64,000 bases of DNA from Planctopirus ephydatiae (GTDB taxonomy: Bacteria; Planctomycetota; Planctomycetia; Planctomycetales; Planctomycetaceae): positions 186,001 to 250,000 of the forward strand of contig NZ_CP036299.1 of the NCBI RefSeq assembly GCF_007752345.1, given 5' to 3'. This document shows, piece after piece, positions 54,589 to 63,949 of this stretch. The position numbers and the translations under genes were made by a program. Within the stretch, counting starts at the first letter, position 1. The number at the start of each line of letters is the position of its first letter. Under the pieces are notes generated by a model. It was not told the DNA's origin. It ran no database searches and saw only the letters and a program-made list of their open reading frames with translations.

Positions 54589-54687
54589 ACTCCCAGAGTT
54601 CAAAGACCATCGAACAACCTCTCCCATAGACAATTCAGCGACGCTATGTGCCTACCCATGTACCGGCATTGCTTGATACATTGACTT

Positions 54688-54717
54688 GGTGCATTCCGCA
54701 GACTCCATGCACCCTAC
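54688..54717. repeat. Family C repeat, copy 3 (half element)
   Basis: GGTGCATTCCGCAGACTCCA then TGCACCCTAC at 54688-54717; only one palindrome is complete, with a weak partner (CCGGCATTG) 25 bp upstream. Confidence 0.65.
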
Positions 54718-54737
54718 ATAAAACTAAATGCCGTTTG

Positions 54738-56093
54738 TTAACCCCACGGATTCCTCACCTCCCGTACCAGCATCCGGTTCGCGTCGTCGTTGTCGATGAA
54801 TTTTTCGTTCTGGGCGTCCCACTTGGCCACCACGGGGCCGGTTTCCGGGAAGAGGCGGATCATGGCGTTGGCGATGTGGCAGAGGACGGCCGACGAGTTC
54901 CCCACCTCCACGGGTGCCCGCGGCTCCTTCCTCGTCTTCACGCACTCCACAAAGTTCGCCAGATGAGCCGAGTGCGGATCGCTGGTTCCTTTGGCGGCGG
55001 GCGGGCAATCTTTCAAAAGCGCGGGATCGGAGGCGGTTGTCCCCTTGTAGCCGGTCTGCAGCCAGCCGGTGGTTCCTTCGAAGCGAGTCTGTACCATTTC
55101 GGGGCCGCTTTCACAGATGAGTTCCACACCGTTGGCGTACTTGCAACGGAAGCGGGTCTCGGTAGCCGTATTGAAGAGGCTTCCTGCGGGGAGGAACTTG
55201 GCATCGAGGCATTCGATCTCTGTCGGCCCGCCGACATCCAGGCCCATCCCCCAGTGAGCCATATCGTTGCAATGGGCCCCGAAGTTCGTGATCTGCCCGC
55301 CCGAGTAGTCGTAGTGGAACCGGAAGCGATAGAGGCAGCGGTCAACGTGGTACGCGGCCTCCGGTGCGGGCCCCAGCCAGGCGCGATAGTCGAATGTCGC
55401 CGGGACGGGCATGGGTTGCCAGCCCGGCCCTGGCCCCACCTTGTTGTTGTACCCCACCTTGGTGACGATCTTCTGCAGCGTGCCGATCTTTCCGCTTTTG
55501 GCCGCTTCGCACACGAACTGGCTCACCGGGTTCGAGCGCTCATGGCTCCCCGTCTGAAAAACCTTCTTGTGCTTGCGGACGGCGTCGATCAGAGGCCGAC
55601 CGTCCGCCACCGAGAACGTCAGCGGCTTCTCGCAATAGACGTCCTTCCCCGCTTCGAGAGCCAGCACGCTGATGATCCGATGCCAATGATCTGGCACCAC
55701 GATCACCACCGCGTCGATATCCTGCCGATCAAGCAGCTTGCGGAAGTCGGCGTAAGCCTCGCAGGTTGGCACGACGCCACTCTTGATCCGCTTCTTCGCA
55801 TCGGCTTCAACCAACTGCTTCGCGGGGAGGCGGCCGTAGAAATGATCCAGCTCCTTGTAGCCGAAGCTCCCTTCGTTGACATCGCAGACCGCGACGACTT
55901 CCCCCAGCTCGGCGGCTAGAAACCGCTTCAGCAGCCCCATCCCCTGATTGCCTGTGCCGATGAAACCGACCCGCACTCGCTCACTCGGCGCCTGGGCACC
56001 GAACAACCGCGCGGGCAGCACCAGCGGCGCACCCGCCACCAGCGAACCACCAGCGACAATCGAACTCTGGAAAAACGTGCGACGGGTAAGCAT
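54738..56093 (-). CDS. Gfo/Idh/MocA-family oxidoreductase, Tat-exported
   Basis: A 451-residue NAD(P)-dependent oxidoreductase-type protein. The N-terminus [20 protein letters not shown] is a Tat signal. [20 protein letters not shown] near 40-59 is the Rossmann fingerprint, [15 protein letters not shown] the second NAD segment, and [30 protein letters not shown] near 127-156 contains the EKP motif with the conserved Lys. The [20 protein letters not shown] segment near 279-298 holds the usual D/H pair. The family oxidises or reduces sugars, sugar phosphates or inositols; substrate unknown. It is single and bounded by repeats; a glycoside hydrolase gene follows divergently. Confidence 0.92.
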   Translation of the reverse strand: [451 protein letters not shown]

Positions 56094-56134
56094 GGCGGCC
56101 TCATTGGTAGAAGATCAACGTTGTTGCAGTCTGG

Positions 56135-56221
56135 TAGGGTGCATGCGAATGCACCAACTCTGTTTTCACGCAGGATGGGAAAGTAAGCACTGGTGCATTC
56201 CGAGGACTTCATGCACCCTAC
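56135..56221. repeat. Family C repeat, copy 4 (full REPIN-like element)
   Basis: TAGGGTGCATGCGAATGCAC then C at 56135-56155 and GGTGCATTCCGAGGACTTCA then TGCACCCTAC at 56192-56221. The two palindromes are 36 bp apart and the ends GTAGGGTGCAT and ATGCACCCTAC are perfectly complementary. Confidence 0.8.
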
Positions 56222-56358
56222 GCAACTTCGATGTGTTGTTCCCATCCATTTGTAGAGCGGAAGCTGTCGCAAAGAAATGATGAAATCTTGCTCACTGATC
56301 ACTTTTGGACTTTGTGATGGGCATCCCAGAAATCACAGCCGCATGGAGGATCTGTGAA

Positions 56359-56415
56359 GCATGCCTGCTCCGAGCCGCAAGCATGGCACTTTTTTGCGAG
56401 TTGCAAGCGTGGCAC
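56359..56415. repeat. Family A repeat, doubled
   Basis: GCATGCCTGCTCCGAGCCGC then AAGCATGGCAC at 56359-56389, plus partial copy GTTGCAAGCGTGGCAC at 56400-56415. The whole gap 56094-56535 has no convincing gene besides the repeats. Confidence 0.7.
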
Positions 56416-56535
56416 AAGAATGCGAGCGATCTCCAAAACTTCGAATTCCTCGAAACGAGCTTGCGTGTGGCTCGACCGTGCGGCACTTTCTCCATGATTG
56501 ACTCTTCAAAGATTCTCCGTCCGGACACCACAACA

Positions 56536-58128
56536 ATGATCTCTCAGGCCCTGCGACTTGCGACGTTTTCGATCATGATCTTGCAATGCGTGATGGTCCT
56601 GGGCGAGGAATCGTTGATCATTGAATCGGCTGTGCCGGGGCTGGCACCTTCGTCGCATTATGTGGTGCGTGTGCGACCTGCCGGGACAGATCTTCCCTGG
56701 CAGGAGGCCTACGTCTGGGAAACTGTCTGCAAACAGGTGGACCGTAAGACCGATGCCTACTTCGATACGCTGGCGGGCTGGTCGCATAGCTATGTCAACT
56801 TTGAAACGAGTATCGCAGTTGAAGTTGAAATCTCGCGGGTCGATGGACAGCCCATTCGGACGGCCGCTGTTCATCCGCAGCGAAAGGCGTCTGCGTGCGT
56901 GATTGTCGATGGGAAGGCCATCGTCACTTTGGAAAAACCTTGTCTGGTGGCTGTCGATATCAATGGCCAGATGGATGAACAGGACACAGGTAAAGGCTAC
57001 AAAGGCCCACCCATTCATACGATCTCGATCTTTGCGAATCCGCCATTGCTCAATAAACCGCACGCGGATGAGGCGGGCGTTTATTGTGTCCAGCCGGGGC
57101 AGCAGCCTCCGACGGGCGGAGACTGGAAGACGCTCTACTTTCTGCCCGGTGTTCATGATATCGGCCCAGGCTATCAACTCCATGCGCATTGCCAATACTA
57201 TATACCGGGAAACGCGATTGTTTACGGTACGTTTTCTAATCAAACCTGGGGGGCCGGGCACCATATACGAATTTTTGGGATGGGGACTTTATCCGGAGCG
57301 AGACTCAAGCATCCTGAATACGTCTCACCAGAGCTATCTCAGGCTCAGCAGAAACAGTATCGACCGATTGAAATCGTAGGGACGACGGATACTCAGGTCG
57401 AAGGGATTACAATTGCTGATTCGGCGACACACTCTTTGATGCTGATCCATCCGTATAAGAAGGATCACCCGAATGCAGTTCGCTGGACGAAGATTTTTAC
57501 GTGGCGGGCGAATGGAGATGGGATTAATCCGTTTGGAAACACTTTGATTGAAGATTGTTTTATCAGGACACAGGACGACTCACTCTATGTGAGCGGGCTG
57601 GGTATACGCCGCACTGTGCTCTGGAACGATGCCAATGGCTCGTCTTTTGTGCTGAGCAGTTTGCCGGAGTTAACAGATCGGCAATTGATCGTGGAAGATT
57701 GCGATGTCATCTATAGTCGGGCGAAATGGCATCATTGGAGTGGCGGGCGAGTCTTTAATATGCGCGGTGAAGGTGGCGGAGCTGCGGGTCGCGGTGTGAT
57801 CTTTCGGAATATCAATATCGAAGATCCCCGGCCGACGTTACAGCAATTCTTCGTGTGTATGACGATGCCCGAGCCCTATTCGCGGCACGGAGAAAGCCGC
57901 TCGGCGGGTGATCTTGCGGGAGTATTGTTTCAGAACATCTCGATTGCCGCCCCCAGCGTTCTGGGTGAACCTCAACTGTTATGGGGCGCACCCAACGCCA
58001 GGATTCGGAACCTGCGATTTGAAAACCTCACCGTCTCAGGCCAACCAATCCTCGATGCTTCGTTCTTTAAGATCAACGCTGATGTCGATGGATTAACTTT
58101 TGAAAAGACCACACCACTCGTTCCTTGA
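56536..58128 (+). CDS. Right-handed beta-helix glycoside hydrolase (GH28/GH49-like)
   Basis: A 530-residue secreted beta-helix protein. Signal peptide LATFSIMILQCVMVLGEESL at the N-terminus; a beta-sandwich-like N-terminal domain (about 25-200) precedes the helix. Helix blocks carry the GH28/GH49-type catalytic pattern: WRANGDGINPFGNTLIEDCF near 324-343, then RTQDDSLYVSG, with paired Asp residues (DGI and QDD). The N-terminal domain plus WTKIFTWRANGDG is more like dextranase (GH49) than polygalacturonase, but substrate cannot be decided. The ATG at 56536 leaves a clear signal peptide; the upstream ATG at 56494 is also in frame. Confidence 0.88.
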   Translation: MISQALRLATFSIMILQCVMVLGEESLIIESAVPGLAPSSHYVVRVRPAGTDLPWQEAYVWETVCKQVDRKTDAYFDTLAGWSHSYVNFETSIAVEVEISRVDGQPIRTAAVHPQRKASACVIVDGKAIVTLEKPCLVAVDINGQMDEQDTGKGYKGPPIHTISIFANPPLLNKPHADEAGVYCVQPGQQPPTGGDWKTLYFLPGVHDIGPGYQLHAHCQYYIPGNAIVYGTFSNQTWGAGHHIRIFGMGTLSGARLKHPEYVSPELSQAQQKQYRPIEIVGTTDTQVEGITIADSATHSLMLIHPYKKDHPNAVRWTKIFTWRANGDGINPFGNTLIEDCFIRTQDDSLYVSGLGIRRTVLWNDANGSSFVLSSLPELTDRQLIVEDCDVIYSRAKWHHWSGGRVFNMRGEGGGAAGRGVIFRNINIEDPRPTLQQFFVCMTMPEPYSRHGESRSAGDLAGVLFQNISIAAPSVLGEPQLLWGAPNARIRNLRFENLTVSGQPILDASFFKINADVDGLTFEKTTPLVP

Positions 58129-58327
58129 ACCCTGTGGAACAATGGCGACCCTCAGGAAGGCTGCACCAACTTCTCATTCGAGTTCCCAGGGATGACACAA
58201 AACCGAACAGTTAATCTTTTCGCCACATCCCGGAAGACGCTTCGTTTGAAAATCTCCCTTGAACTGGAGATGACAACCTCCTCTCTCCACGCGCGACGAC
58301 CAGTATCAGCAGGGATGACTCATCACC

Positions 58328-58870
58328 ATGAAATGTTCGGTCTTCATCGCCACCAGTCTGGATGGCTACATTGCCCGGGAGGATGGCCGGATCGATTGGC
58401 TGGAAGAGGCGCACAGGTCGGCACCGCCGGGAGATGACTTTGGCTATCAGGAGTTCTTCGATGCGGTTGATGTGCTCATTCTGGGAAGGAAGACATTCGA
58501 GACAGTCCGGGGTTTCCCGGAGTGGCCTTATGGTGAAAAGCGAGTCGTGGTTCTCAGCCAGACGCTGCACCAGCTTCCTGCGGGTTGTCCACCTTTCGTC
58601 CGACTAGCTTCACAAGCACCCGCGGAGATTGTGAAGTCGCTGGAACGTGAATCATTCCGGCGGGCTTATGTGGATGGCGGTTCGACAATCCAGAGTTTCC
58701 TGGCAGCAGGTCTCGTCAGCGACCTGACGATCACCACAATTCCCATCCTCCTGGGAAGCGGCCAACACCTCTTCGGCCCGCTAACAGAGGATCTTCCCCT
58801 GCTCCATGAGAAGACACGGGCATTCTCGAATGGATTCGTGCAGACGAAGTATCGGGTCGTACGGAAATGA
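58328..58870 (+). CDS. Dihydrofolate-reductase-like / RibD C-terminal domain protein
   Basis: A 180-residue RibD-C/DHFR-fold protein: SVFIATSLDGYIAREDGRID at the N-terminus, VDVLILGRKTFETVRGFPEW near 47-66 and AYVDGGSTIQSFLAAGLVSD near 117-136, followed by the family's LTITTIPILLGSGQHLF. Proteins of this type are mostly uncharacterised reductases; classical folA function is unlikely since the domain is the RibD variety. Start ATG at 58328; a single gene. Confidence 0.93.
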   Translation: MKCSVFIATSLDGYIAREDGRIDWLEEAHRSAPPGDDFGYQEFFDAVDVLILGRKTFETVRGFPEWPYGEKRVVVLSQTLHQLPAGCPPFVRLASQAPAEIVKSLERESFRRAYVDGGSTIQSFLAAGLVSDLTITTIPILLGSGQHLFGPLTEDLPLLHEKTRAFSNGFVQTKYRVVRK

Positions 58871-59037
58871 AGGGGGCGGTACCTGATGATTGCATGTAGC
58901 AGATGTATGCTGTTGAATAGTGCAAGCTGCCGCGGATGACGATTTCCAGCAAGTTTAGCCGTAGCGTTAGAAGTGACTCGGCTTGCACCAGTCCCAGTTG
59001 GTGAGTTGAGTAGCACCTCGACCCACCCTTTTTGGCT

Positions 59038-61749
59038 CTACGTTTCTTCGGCGACATCTTCGGAAGCTTCCGATAAGGCGTCGAGTTCCCTGCGCGCATC
59101 TGCACGCAAATCGGCTGGAGCGTCCGGCATGTCGATGACGGCGGAATAGTCGGCAATCGCACGTTCGAGGTCACCCCGCTCTCCATAGGTCATGCCACGA
59201 AACATTCGAGCCTTAGCACGCTGCTCGGTTGGTGCGTCGGGCATTTTGATGACGGAGGTGTAGTCAGCGATTTCACGTTCGACATCTCCTTTCTCTCCGC
59301 GTTGTCCATATGCTACACCACGATTGACGTGAGCTCCTGCGCGTTGCTTGGCTGGTACGTCGGGCATGTCGATGACGGTGGTGTACTCGGCGATCGCCAG
59401 CTCGAAATCCCCCGTCTCTCCCCGCTTTCCATATCTTATGCCACGATTGACGTGTGCCTTCGCAACCTGCTCGGTTGGTGCGCCGCGCATGTCGATGACG
59501 GCAGTGTAGTCGGCGATCGCCCGCTCGACGTCGCCTGTCTCTCCGCGTTGTCCATACGTTACACCACGATTGACGTGAGCTATTGCTCGCTGCTCGGTTG
59601 CTGCGTCGGGCGTGTCGATGGCGGCGGTATAGTCGGCGATCGCCAGCTCAACATCCTCTTCCTCTCCTCGCTTTCCATATGTTACACCACGATTGAAGTG
59701 GGCCTCTGCGCGCAGCTCGGTTGGTGCGTTCGGCATGTTGATGACAGCGGTAAAGTCGGCGATCGCCAGCTCGAAATCCCCCGTCTCTCCCCGCTTTCCA
59801 TATGTTATGCCACGATTGACGTGTGCCTTCGCAACCTGCTCGGTTGGTGCGCCGCGCATGTCGATGACGGCAGTGTAGTCGGCGATCGCCCGCTCGACGT
59901 CGCCTGTCTCTCCGCGTTGTCCATACGTTACACCACGATTGAAGTGGGCCTCTGCGTGCTGCTCGGTTGGTGCGTCGTGCATGTCGATGACGGCGGTATA
60001 GTCGGAGATTTCACGCTCGACATCCCCTGTTTCTCCGCGTTGTCCATACGTTACACCACGATTAAAGTGGGCATTGGCGCGCTGCTCGGCTGGTGCGTCG
60101 TGCATGTCGATGACGGCGGTGTAGTCGGCGATTTCACGCTCGACGTCCCCTGTTTCTCCGCGTTGTCCATACGCTACACCTCGATTGACGTGGGCCTTTG
60201 CGTGCTGCTCGGCTGGTGCGTCCGGCATATTGATGACGGCGGTGTAGTCGGCAATTTCACGCTCGATATCCCCTGTTTCTCCGCGTTGTCCGTAGATCCA
60301 CGCGCGACAGAAATAGGCGGAAGCACACTCTGCTGGCTCTAGGAGTTGCGCATTGTTTAAAACGAAATCTAAGTGCGGTAAGGCTTCGTTAAATCTATCA
60401 CTCAGGTAGTCATCCGAAGCAATGGACAATCGCTGTCGAACTGTGGCGGCGAGCATGGCTGTGGTGTCAGGTGATATTCGTCCCGTAAACACACTTTGGG
60501 CATCATCCAGGCGTTTTCGGACGGATTGAATCTGGTTGCCGAGGTCGACTTCTTCGCTGCTTTCTGCCGTGCCCCCCGATTTGCCATCACTGCCTGTCGA
60601 AGGAGAAAGCACGACTGTGGGCGACAATCGATAACCTGTAAGTTCGCATGACTCAAGCTGATCACGGGCTACCAGAATCGGATCCCGGAAGACACGCGGT
60701 AGTGTGTGCCCAGAAAGATGTCGATGCAGTTGAATCATCAGATCATCCGCACCACTGACGGAGACAAAGAAAGCGTTTTGGTGTTTTTTTAAGATTTCCT
60801 TGGCCGTCTGGGTCAGACCGCTGTTATCCGGGTCGGAACCTCGATCGCACCAATAGAGTGATTTTGCAAAACTCCCGACATTGCGGAGCGCACTTGTAAT
60901 CGCATCATCCCAACCGCTGAAACCGACAATCAGCACAGCGTGCTTTCGAAAATATTCCTGTAGTTTAGCCTGATTCTCTTTCGCATAACGATCGATTTCT
61001 TCCGGGCTATTGACGAGCAAATATCGATAAATACTTCCATGAGCATGAATCAGGTGAACTGCGTCCACCACATCGTCGTCATCTGGGTATTGCAAAGATT
61101 CAGGACGGTCGGAGACGAAATAGGGTGCATTCACCAATTGCAGAGATCGTTGTAAAAGGGGGTCGAAATTGGTCGTGAAAATTGTGCCGAACAGGCGAGG
61201 TCTCTCAGCAATCAGCGACGCAAGAAATAAATGTGCGGGGTTGAGACGGCGATCGGCCCGGCGAATCATGTCTCCAAAGTATCGGCGAACATGGTCAGGT
61301 TCGTACAAGCCTGGGAGACAATGGGACGAAAGAGCGAACCGGTACGCTTCGCCGACCGAGTTGTCATCTGGAACACCGTCAGCATTGAGGAATATAGCTC
61401 TCTTAGCGGATTCAGTCTTCAGGTTGTAACAGTCGAGGACATTCTTCCAAAATTCCTTCGCATTCTTTTTGACATTGGTCTGAAAGGCAGGATCGTTTTC
61501 TTTCCGATCAATGAAATCCTGGGGAGTTGGACCGGACGGTTCGCGTTTCTGGCACCACTTCCACCATGACAGATCCTGCTGAACAATCTGGGATGTCGTG
61601 GGGATGATCCCATAACTGAAGCCTGAGCCTAGAATCAGTGTAAAGGGTGGATGCCGCGGATGCTCAATTGAATCGGTCTGTATGCGATGCTCTATTCGCT
61701 GGAATAGTTCGACTTGAGAGAGGATTTTGTAGGTCACCTGCTCATCCAA
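59038..61749 (-). CDS. SIR2-like NADase-domain protein with ten TPR repeats (candidate antiphage defence)
   Basis: A 903-residue protein. SIR2-like domain about 33-330: glycine loop LILGSGFSYG at 38-47, TTNFD at 192-196, HAHGS at 235-239 and LIVGFSGWDD at 273-282, the residues that make NAD-binding and NADase function possible. About 140 residues without a clear fold follow, then ten tandem TPR-like units (41 residues each, AHxNRGxxYGxRGETGDxExxIADYTAVI), residues 477-883, and a short tail. SIR2-effector/repeat-sensor proteins are known defence architectures (Thoeris ThsA and DSR types), but this one lacks an identified sensor partner. No other defence genes are next to it; the neighbours are DHFR-like and E1-like genes. 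Confidence 0.88.
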   Translation of the reverse strand: MDEQVTYKILSQVELFQRIEHRIQTDSIEHPRHPPFTLILGSGFSYGIIPTTSQIVQQDLSWWKWCQKREPSGPTPQDFIDRKENDPAFQTNVKKNAKEFWKNVLDCYNLKTESAKRAIFLNADGVPDDNSVGEAYRFALSSHCLPGLYEPDHVRRYFGDMIRRADRRLNPAHLFLASLIAERPRLFGTIFTTNFDPLLQRSLQLVNAPYFVSDRPESLQYPDDDDVVDAVHLIHAHGSIYRYLLVNSPEEIDRYAKENQAKLQEYFRKHAVLIVGFSGWDDAITSALRNVGSFAKSLYWCDRGSDPDNSGLTQTAKEILKKHQNAFFVSVSGADDLMIQLHRHLSGHTLPRVFRDPILVARDQLESCELTGYRLSPTVVLSPSTGSDGKSGGTAESSEEVDLGNQIQSVRKRLDDAQSVFTGRISPDTTAMLAATVRQRLSIASDDYLSDRFNEALPHLDFVLNNAQLLEPAECASAYFCRAWIYGQRGETGDIEREIADYTAVINMPDAPAEQHAKAHVNRGVAYGQRGETGDVEREIADYTAVIDMHDAPAEQRANAHFNRGVTYGQRGETGDVEREISDYTAVIDMHDAPTEQHAEAHFNRGVTYGQRGETGDVERAIADYTAVIDMRGAPTEQVAKAHVNRGITYGKRGETGDFELAIADFTAVINMPNAPTELRAEAHFNRGVTYGKRGEEEDVELAIADYTAAIDTPDAATEQRAIAHVNRGVTYGQRGETGDVERAIADYTAVIDMRGAPTEQVAKAHVNRGIRYGKRGETGDFELAIAEYTTVIDMPDVPAKQRAGAHVNRGVAYGQRGEKGDVEREIADYTSVIKMPDAPTEQRAKARMFRGMTYGERGDLERAIADYSAVIDMPDAPADLRADARRELDALSEASEDVAEET
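59101..60321. repeat. Ten in-frame 123-bp tandem repeats in the SIR2-TPR gene
   Basis: Nine units of 123 bp plus a final one of 114 bp, encoding TPRs. Two segments, 59387-59573 and 59756-59942, are identical over 187 bp except at one base, exactly 369 bp (three units) apart, evidence of recent internal duplication or gene conversion. Confidence 0.9.
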
Positions 61750-62043
61750 CGTCTAAGGGTTATAATGTGCACTTGGTTGTTTTGGCAGGCTAACTCTTTG
61801 CACTTGGATTTTCAACACGTTTCTGGGTGTATGCTTTATCGAAACTCAGCTGCCAAGGTCGTTCGCGTTGGAGTTGTGATAGCGATATGCAGATGAGAGT
61901 CATCACCCTCTTCACAATGCCATTAGGGTGATATCACGCACAGGAAAGGAACAAGACACCCGTCATAACAATCTATGAAATCTTGGGTTCACATCCACTG
62001 TTCTCTACAAAAGTGAGTGGTTGGATTTCATTTCATAGCACTG

Positions 62044-63108
62044 CTAATCCCCCAGAAACTGGGTGTAGAGTGTGCGGGCGAGGGTGGGGTCTTCGGTGCC
62101 TTCGATATAGGCGCGGCGGTCTCTAAAGATGGTGAGTTCGCAGTTGTGGCCGGTGGGTTTGAAGCGGAGTAAATAGGGGTTTGGTCGCACATCGCCCAGG
62201 GGAGCCAGTTGATTGGCCAGCAGGTTGAGATCGAGCGGGCGGGGATGGGCTGGGCTGATTTGTACGGCATTGCGGCCGCAAAGCACCGTTGTTTGTGACG
62301 TCTGCTGGCCACTGAGCCACAGCCGCTCGCCTTGCTGGCAGGCCCGGCAATCGTTCGTTTCGCGTAAACGTGATAGATCCATCGCGCGGATCTGCCCGCT
62401 CCAGGCATCGACGAGTTTTAGTTGTGAGCCGAGAACTTCTCTCTCGCCCAGAAGGATCTGTATTGCCATCATGGCCTGGAGGGAAGCGACGAGATGGACA
62501 GCTGGCCCTGCGACACCGACGGCATCGCATGTGGCGGGGGTGGTGGCTGACGAGGACGTTTGCCCGGAAGCGTCGTCATCGACCGGGTTGACGAGGCAGC
62601 GAAAGCAGGGTGTGTGAGTCGGATGAAAGGCCATGGCCTGGCCACTGGTGCCGACACAGCCTCCATGCACCCAGGGGAGGTTTCGTTCGAGAGCGGCATC
62701 ATTGAGGAGGAGGCGGAGTTCGAAGTTGTCGGCTCCATCGATGACCAGATCGACGCCTGCCAGTAGTTCGAGAATGTTCTCCGGGCGGATGTCGGCCACG
62801 ATGGGTTCGAGTGTGATTTCGTGATTGATTTCGCCCAGGCGGCGGGCCGCTGCGATCACTTTGGGAATCCGCTCGCGGGCGTCGGCTTCGTCGTAGAGAG
62901 ATTGCCGCTGGAGGTTCGTGAGATCGACAAAATCGCGATCCACCAGGCGTAACGTTCCCACGCCAGCGCGTGCCAGGAGTTCGGCAGCACAGCTCCCTAA
63001 GGCCCCCATACCCAGTATGGCGACCACCGCGCTGGAAATGCGTTCCTGGCCAGACAATCCAAACTGCGGCAGCAGCGTCTGACGGTGATAGCGGCTGAGA
63101 TTCTGCAT
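62044..63108 (-). CDS. moeB: ThiF/MoeB/HesA-family E1-like adenylyltransferase
   Basis: A 354-residue E1-like enzyme that adenylates the C-terminus of a ubiquitin-like sulfur carrier. The Rossmann fingerprint GMGALGSCAAELLARAGVGT is near 33-52, RQSLYDEADARERIPKV near 70-86, the D-x-x-D-N segment (VIDGADNFELRLLLNDA) near 122-138. Zinc Cys pairs are CFRC near 168 and CRAC near 256. CDAVGVAGPAVHLVASLQAM near 189-208 matches the family. The C-terminal 100 residues (TVLCGRNAVQISPAHPR ... LTIFRDRRAYIEGTEDPTLA) are a carboxy domain typical of planctomycete/Thermus versions rather than a rhodanese. MoeB versus ThiF role is not resolved. Confidence 0.9.
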   Translation of the reverse strand: MQNLSRYHRQTLLPQFGLSGQERISSAVVAILGMGALGSCAAELLARAGVGTLRLVDRDFVDLTNLQRQSLYDEADARERIPKVIAAARRLGEINHEITLEPIVADIRPENILELLAGVDLVIDGADNFELRLLLNDAALERNLPWVHGGCVGTSGQAMAFHPTHTPCFRCLVNPVDDDASGQTSSSATTPATCDAVGVAGPAVHLVASLQAMMAIQILLGEREVLGSQLKLVDAWSGQIRAMDLSRLRETNDCRACQQGERLWLSGQQTSQTTVLCGRNAVQISPAHPRPLDLNLLANQLAPLGDVRPNPYLLRFKPTGHNCELTIFRDRRAYIEGTEDPTLARTLYTQFLGD

Positions 63109-63393
63109 GCCGCTATTGTGCCAGTTTCGGACAGCCCGTTGTACGCGTCATGAGAAGATTTTTCATGAGCAGAGTATCCGGGGTCTTTGCCCCCATGAAT
63201 TCAACAGACAGCAATGACACTCTTCGATCAAAAGCCTGAACAGGCGTGAACAAAAAGAGATCATTTTCGATGGAGAAGCGCCCACTGGATGACTATACTG
63301 AACACATGAACATTTTGGCTTGCGCACCAGAACTGGATTGGGTGGAGGGGCTGCGTGTCCACTTCTTCGTTCAGTATGGTTTCAGAAGGGTCG

Positions 63394-63840
63394 ATGAAGA
63401 TGTCTGCAGTGAATGTGTCGGGGGAGAAGGTGGAGTTGCCGCGAGATTCAACCACGTCGTTCTGGCAGGAGGTCGAAAGGCACTATGCCGCAGATGATCA
63501 CATGAGGTGGAAACTCTTGGCATTACTGGCGTTACGGGAGAACTGCGGTTGGACAGTTGAGCAACTGGGGCGGGCGACGGGCCACCCGCGAGGTCATGTT
63601 TCCCGCTGCCTGAGCAAGGTCAAGAAGGAGTTGCAGCAGCGGTTCCAGGCGGATGCCCAGATGTCGAAACGATTTGCAGTTGATGAATGTGACATCAAGT
63701 TGAGTGAACAGGAGCAAGCCGCCATTGAGAATGAGCGTTTGGAAATGGAGAGTCAGGCGATCAGCAGGGACACTCCCCGGAGACAAAGAGCTGTTTTGCG
63801 TCCCCAGGCGGTCATGAACAGAAAACATCGCAACCTGTAG
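63394..63840 (+). CDS. Helix-turn-helix (sigma region 4-like) protein
   Basis: A 148-residue protein whose central part (about 28-85) is a helix-turn-helix: WQEVERHYAADDHMRWKLLA then LLALRENCGWTVEQLGRATG and HPRGHVSRCLSKVKKELQQR. The C-terminal 60 residues are charged and coiled (LSEQEQAAIENERLEME). It looks like a small regulator or a recombination/terminase-accessory HTH common near phage-type modules. AGAAGGG precedes the ATG at 63394; GTG at 63355 and ATG at 63376 are alternatives. The next gene begins with a ParB-like peptide. Confidence 0.7.
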   Translation: MKMSAVNVSGEKVELPRDSTTSFWQEVERHYAADDHMRWKLLALLALRENCGWTVEQLGRATGHPRGHVSRCLSKVKKELQQRFQADAQMSKRFAVDECDIKLSEQEQAAIENERLEMESQAISRDTPRRQRAVLRPQAVMNRKHRNL

Positions 63841-63949
63841 TGAGCCTGGTGTGACGATGGTACTCAACAGGTGGCGAGCTGCTGAGTAATACGGCTCATC
63901 TGTGGGATCAATTCTTCATTTCAAGGGTGTATAGCTTCAGGAGTCTGGG

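Noticed and set aside
54648-55919. 423-codon rightward frame
   Set aside because: Antisense to the Gfo/Idh/MocA gene; composition typical of an opposite-strand shadow.
59302-60342. 346-codon rightward open frame opposite the SIR2-TPR repeats
   Set aside because: It is a periodic shadow of the 123-bp TPR repeats on the other strand and matches no family.
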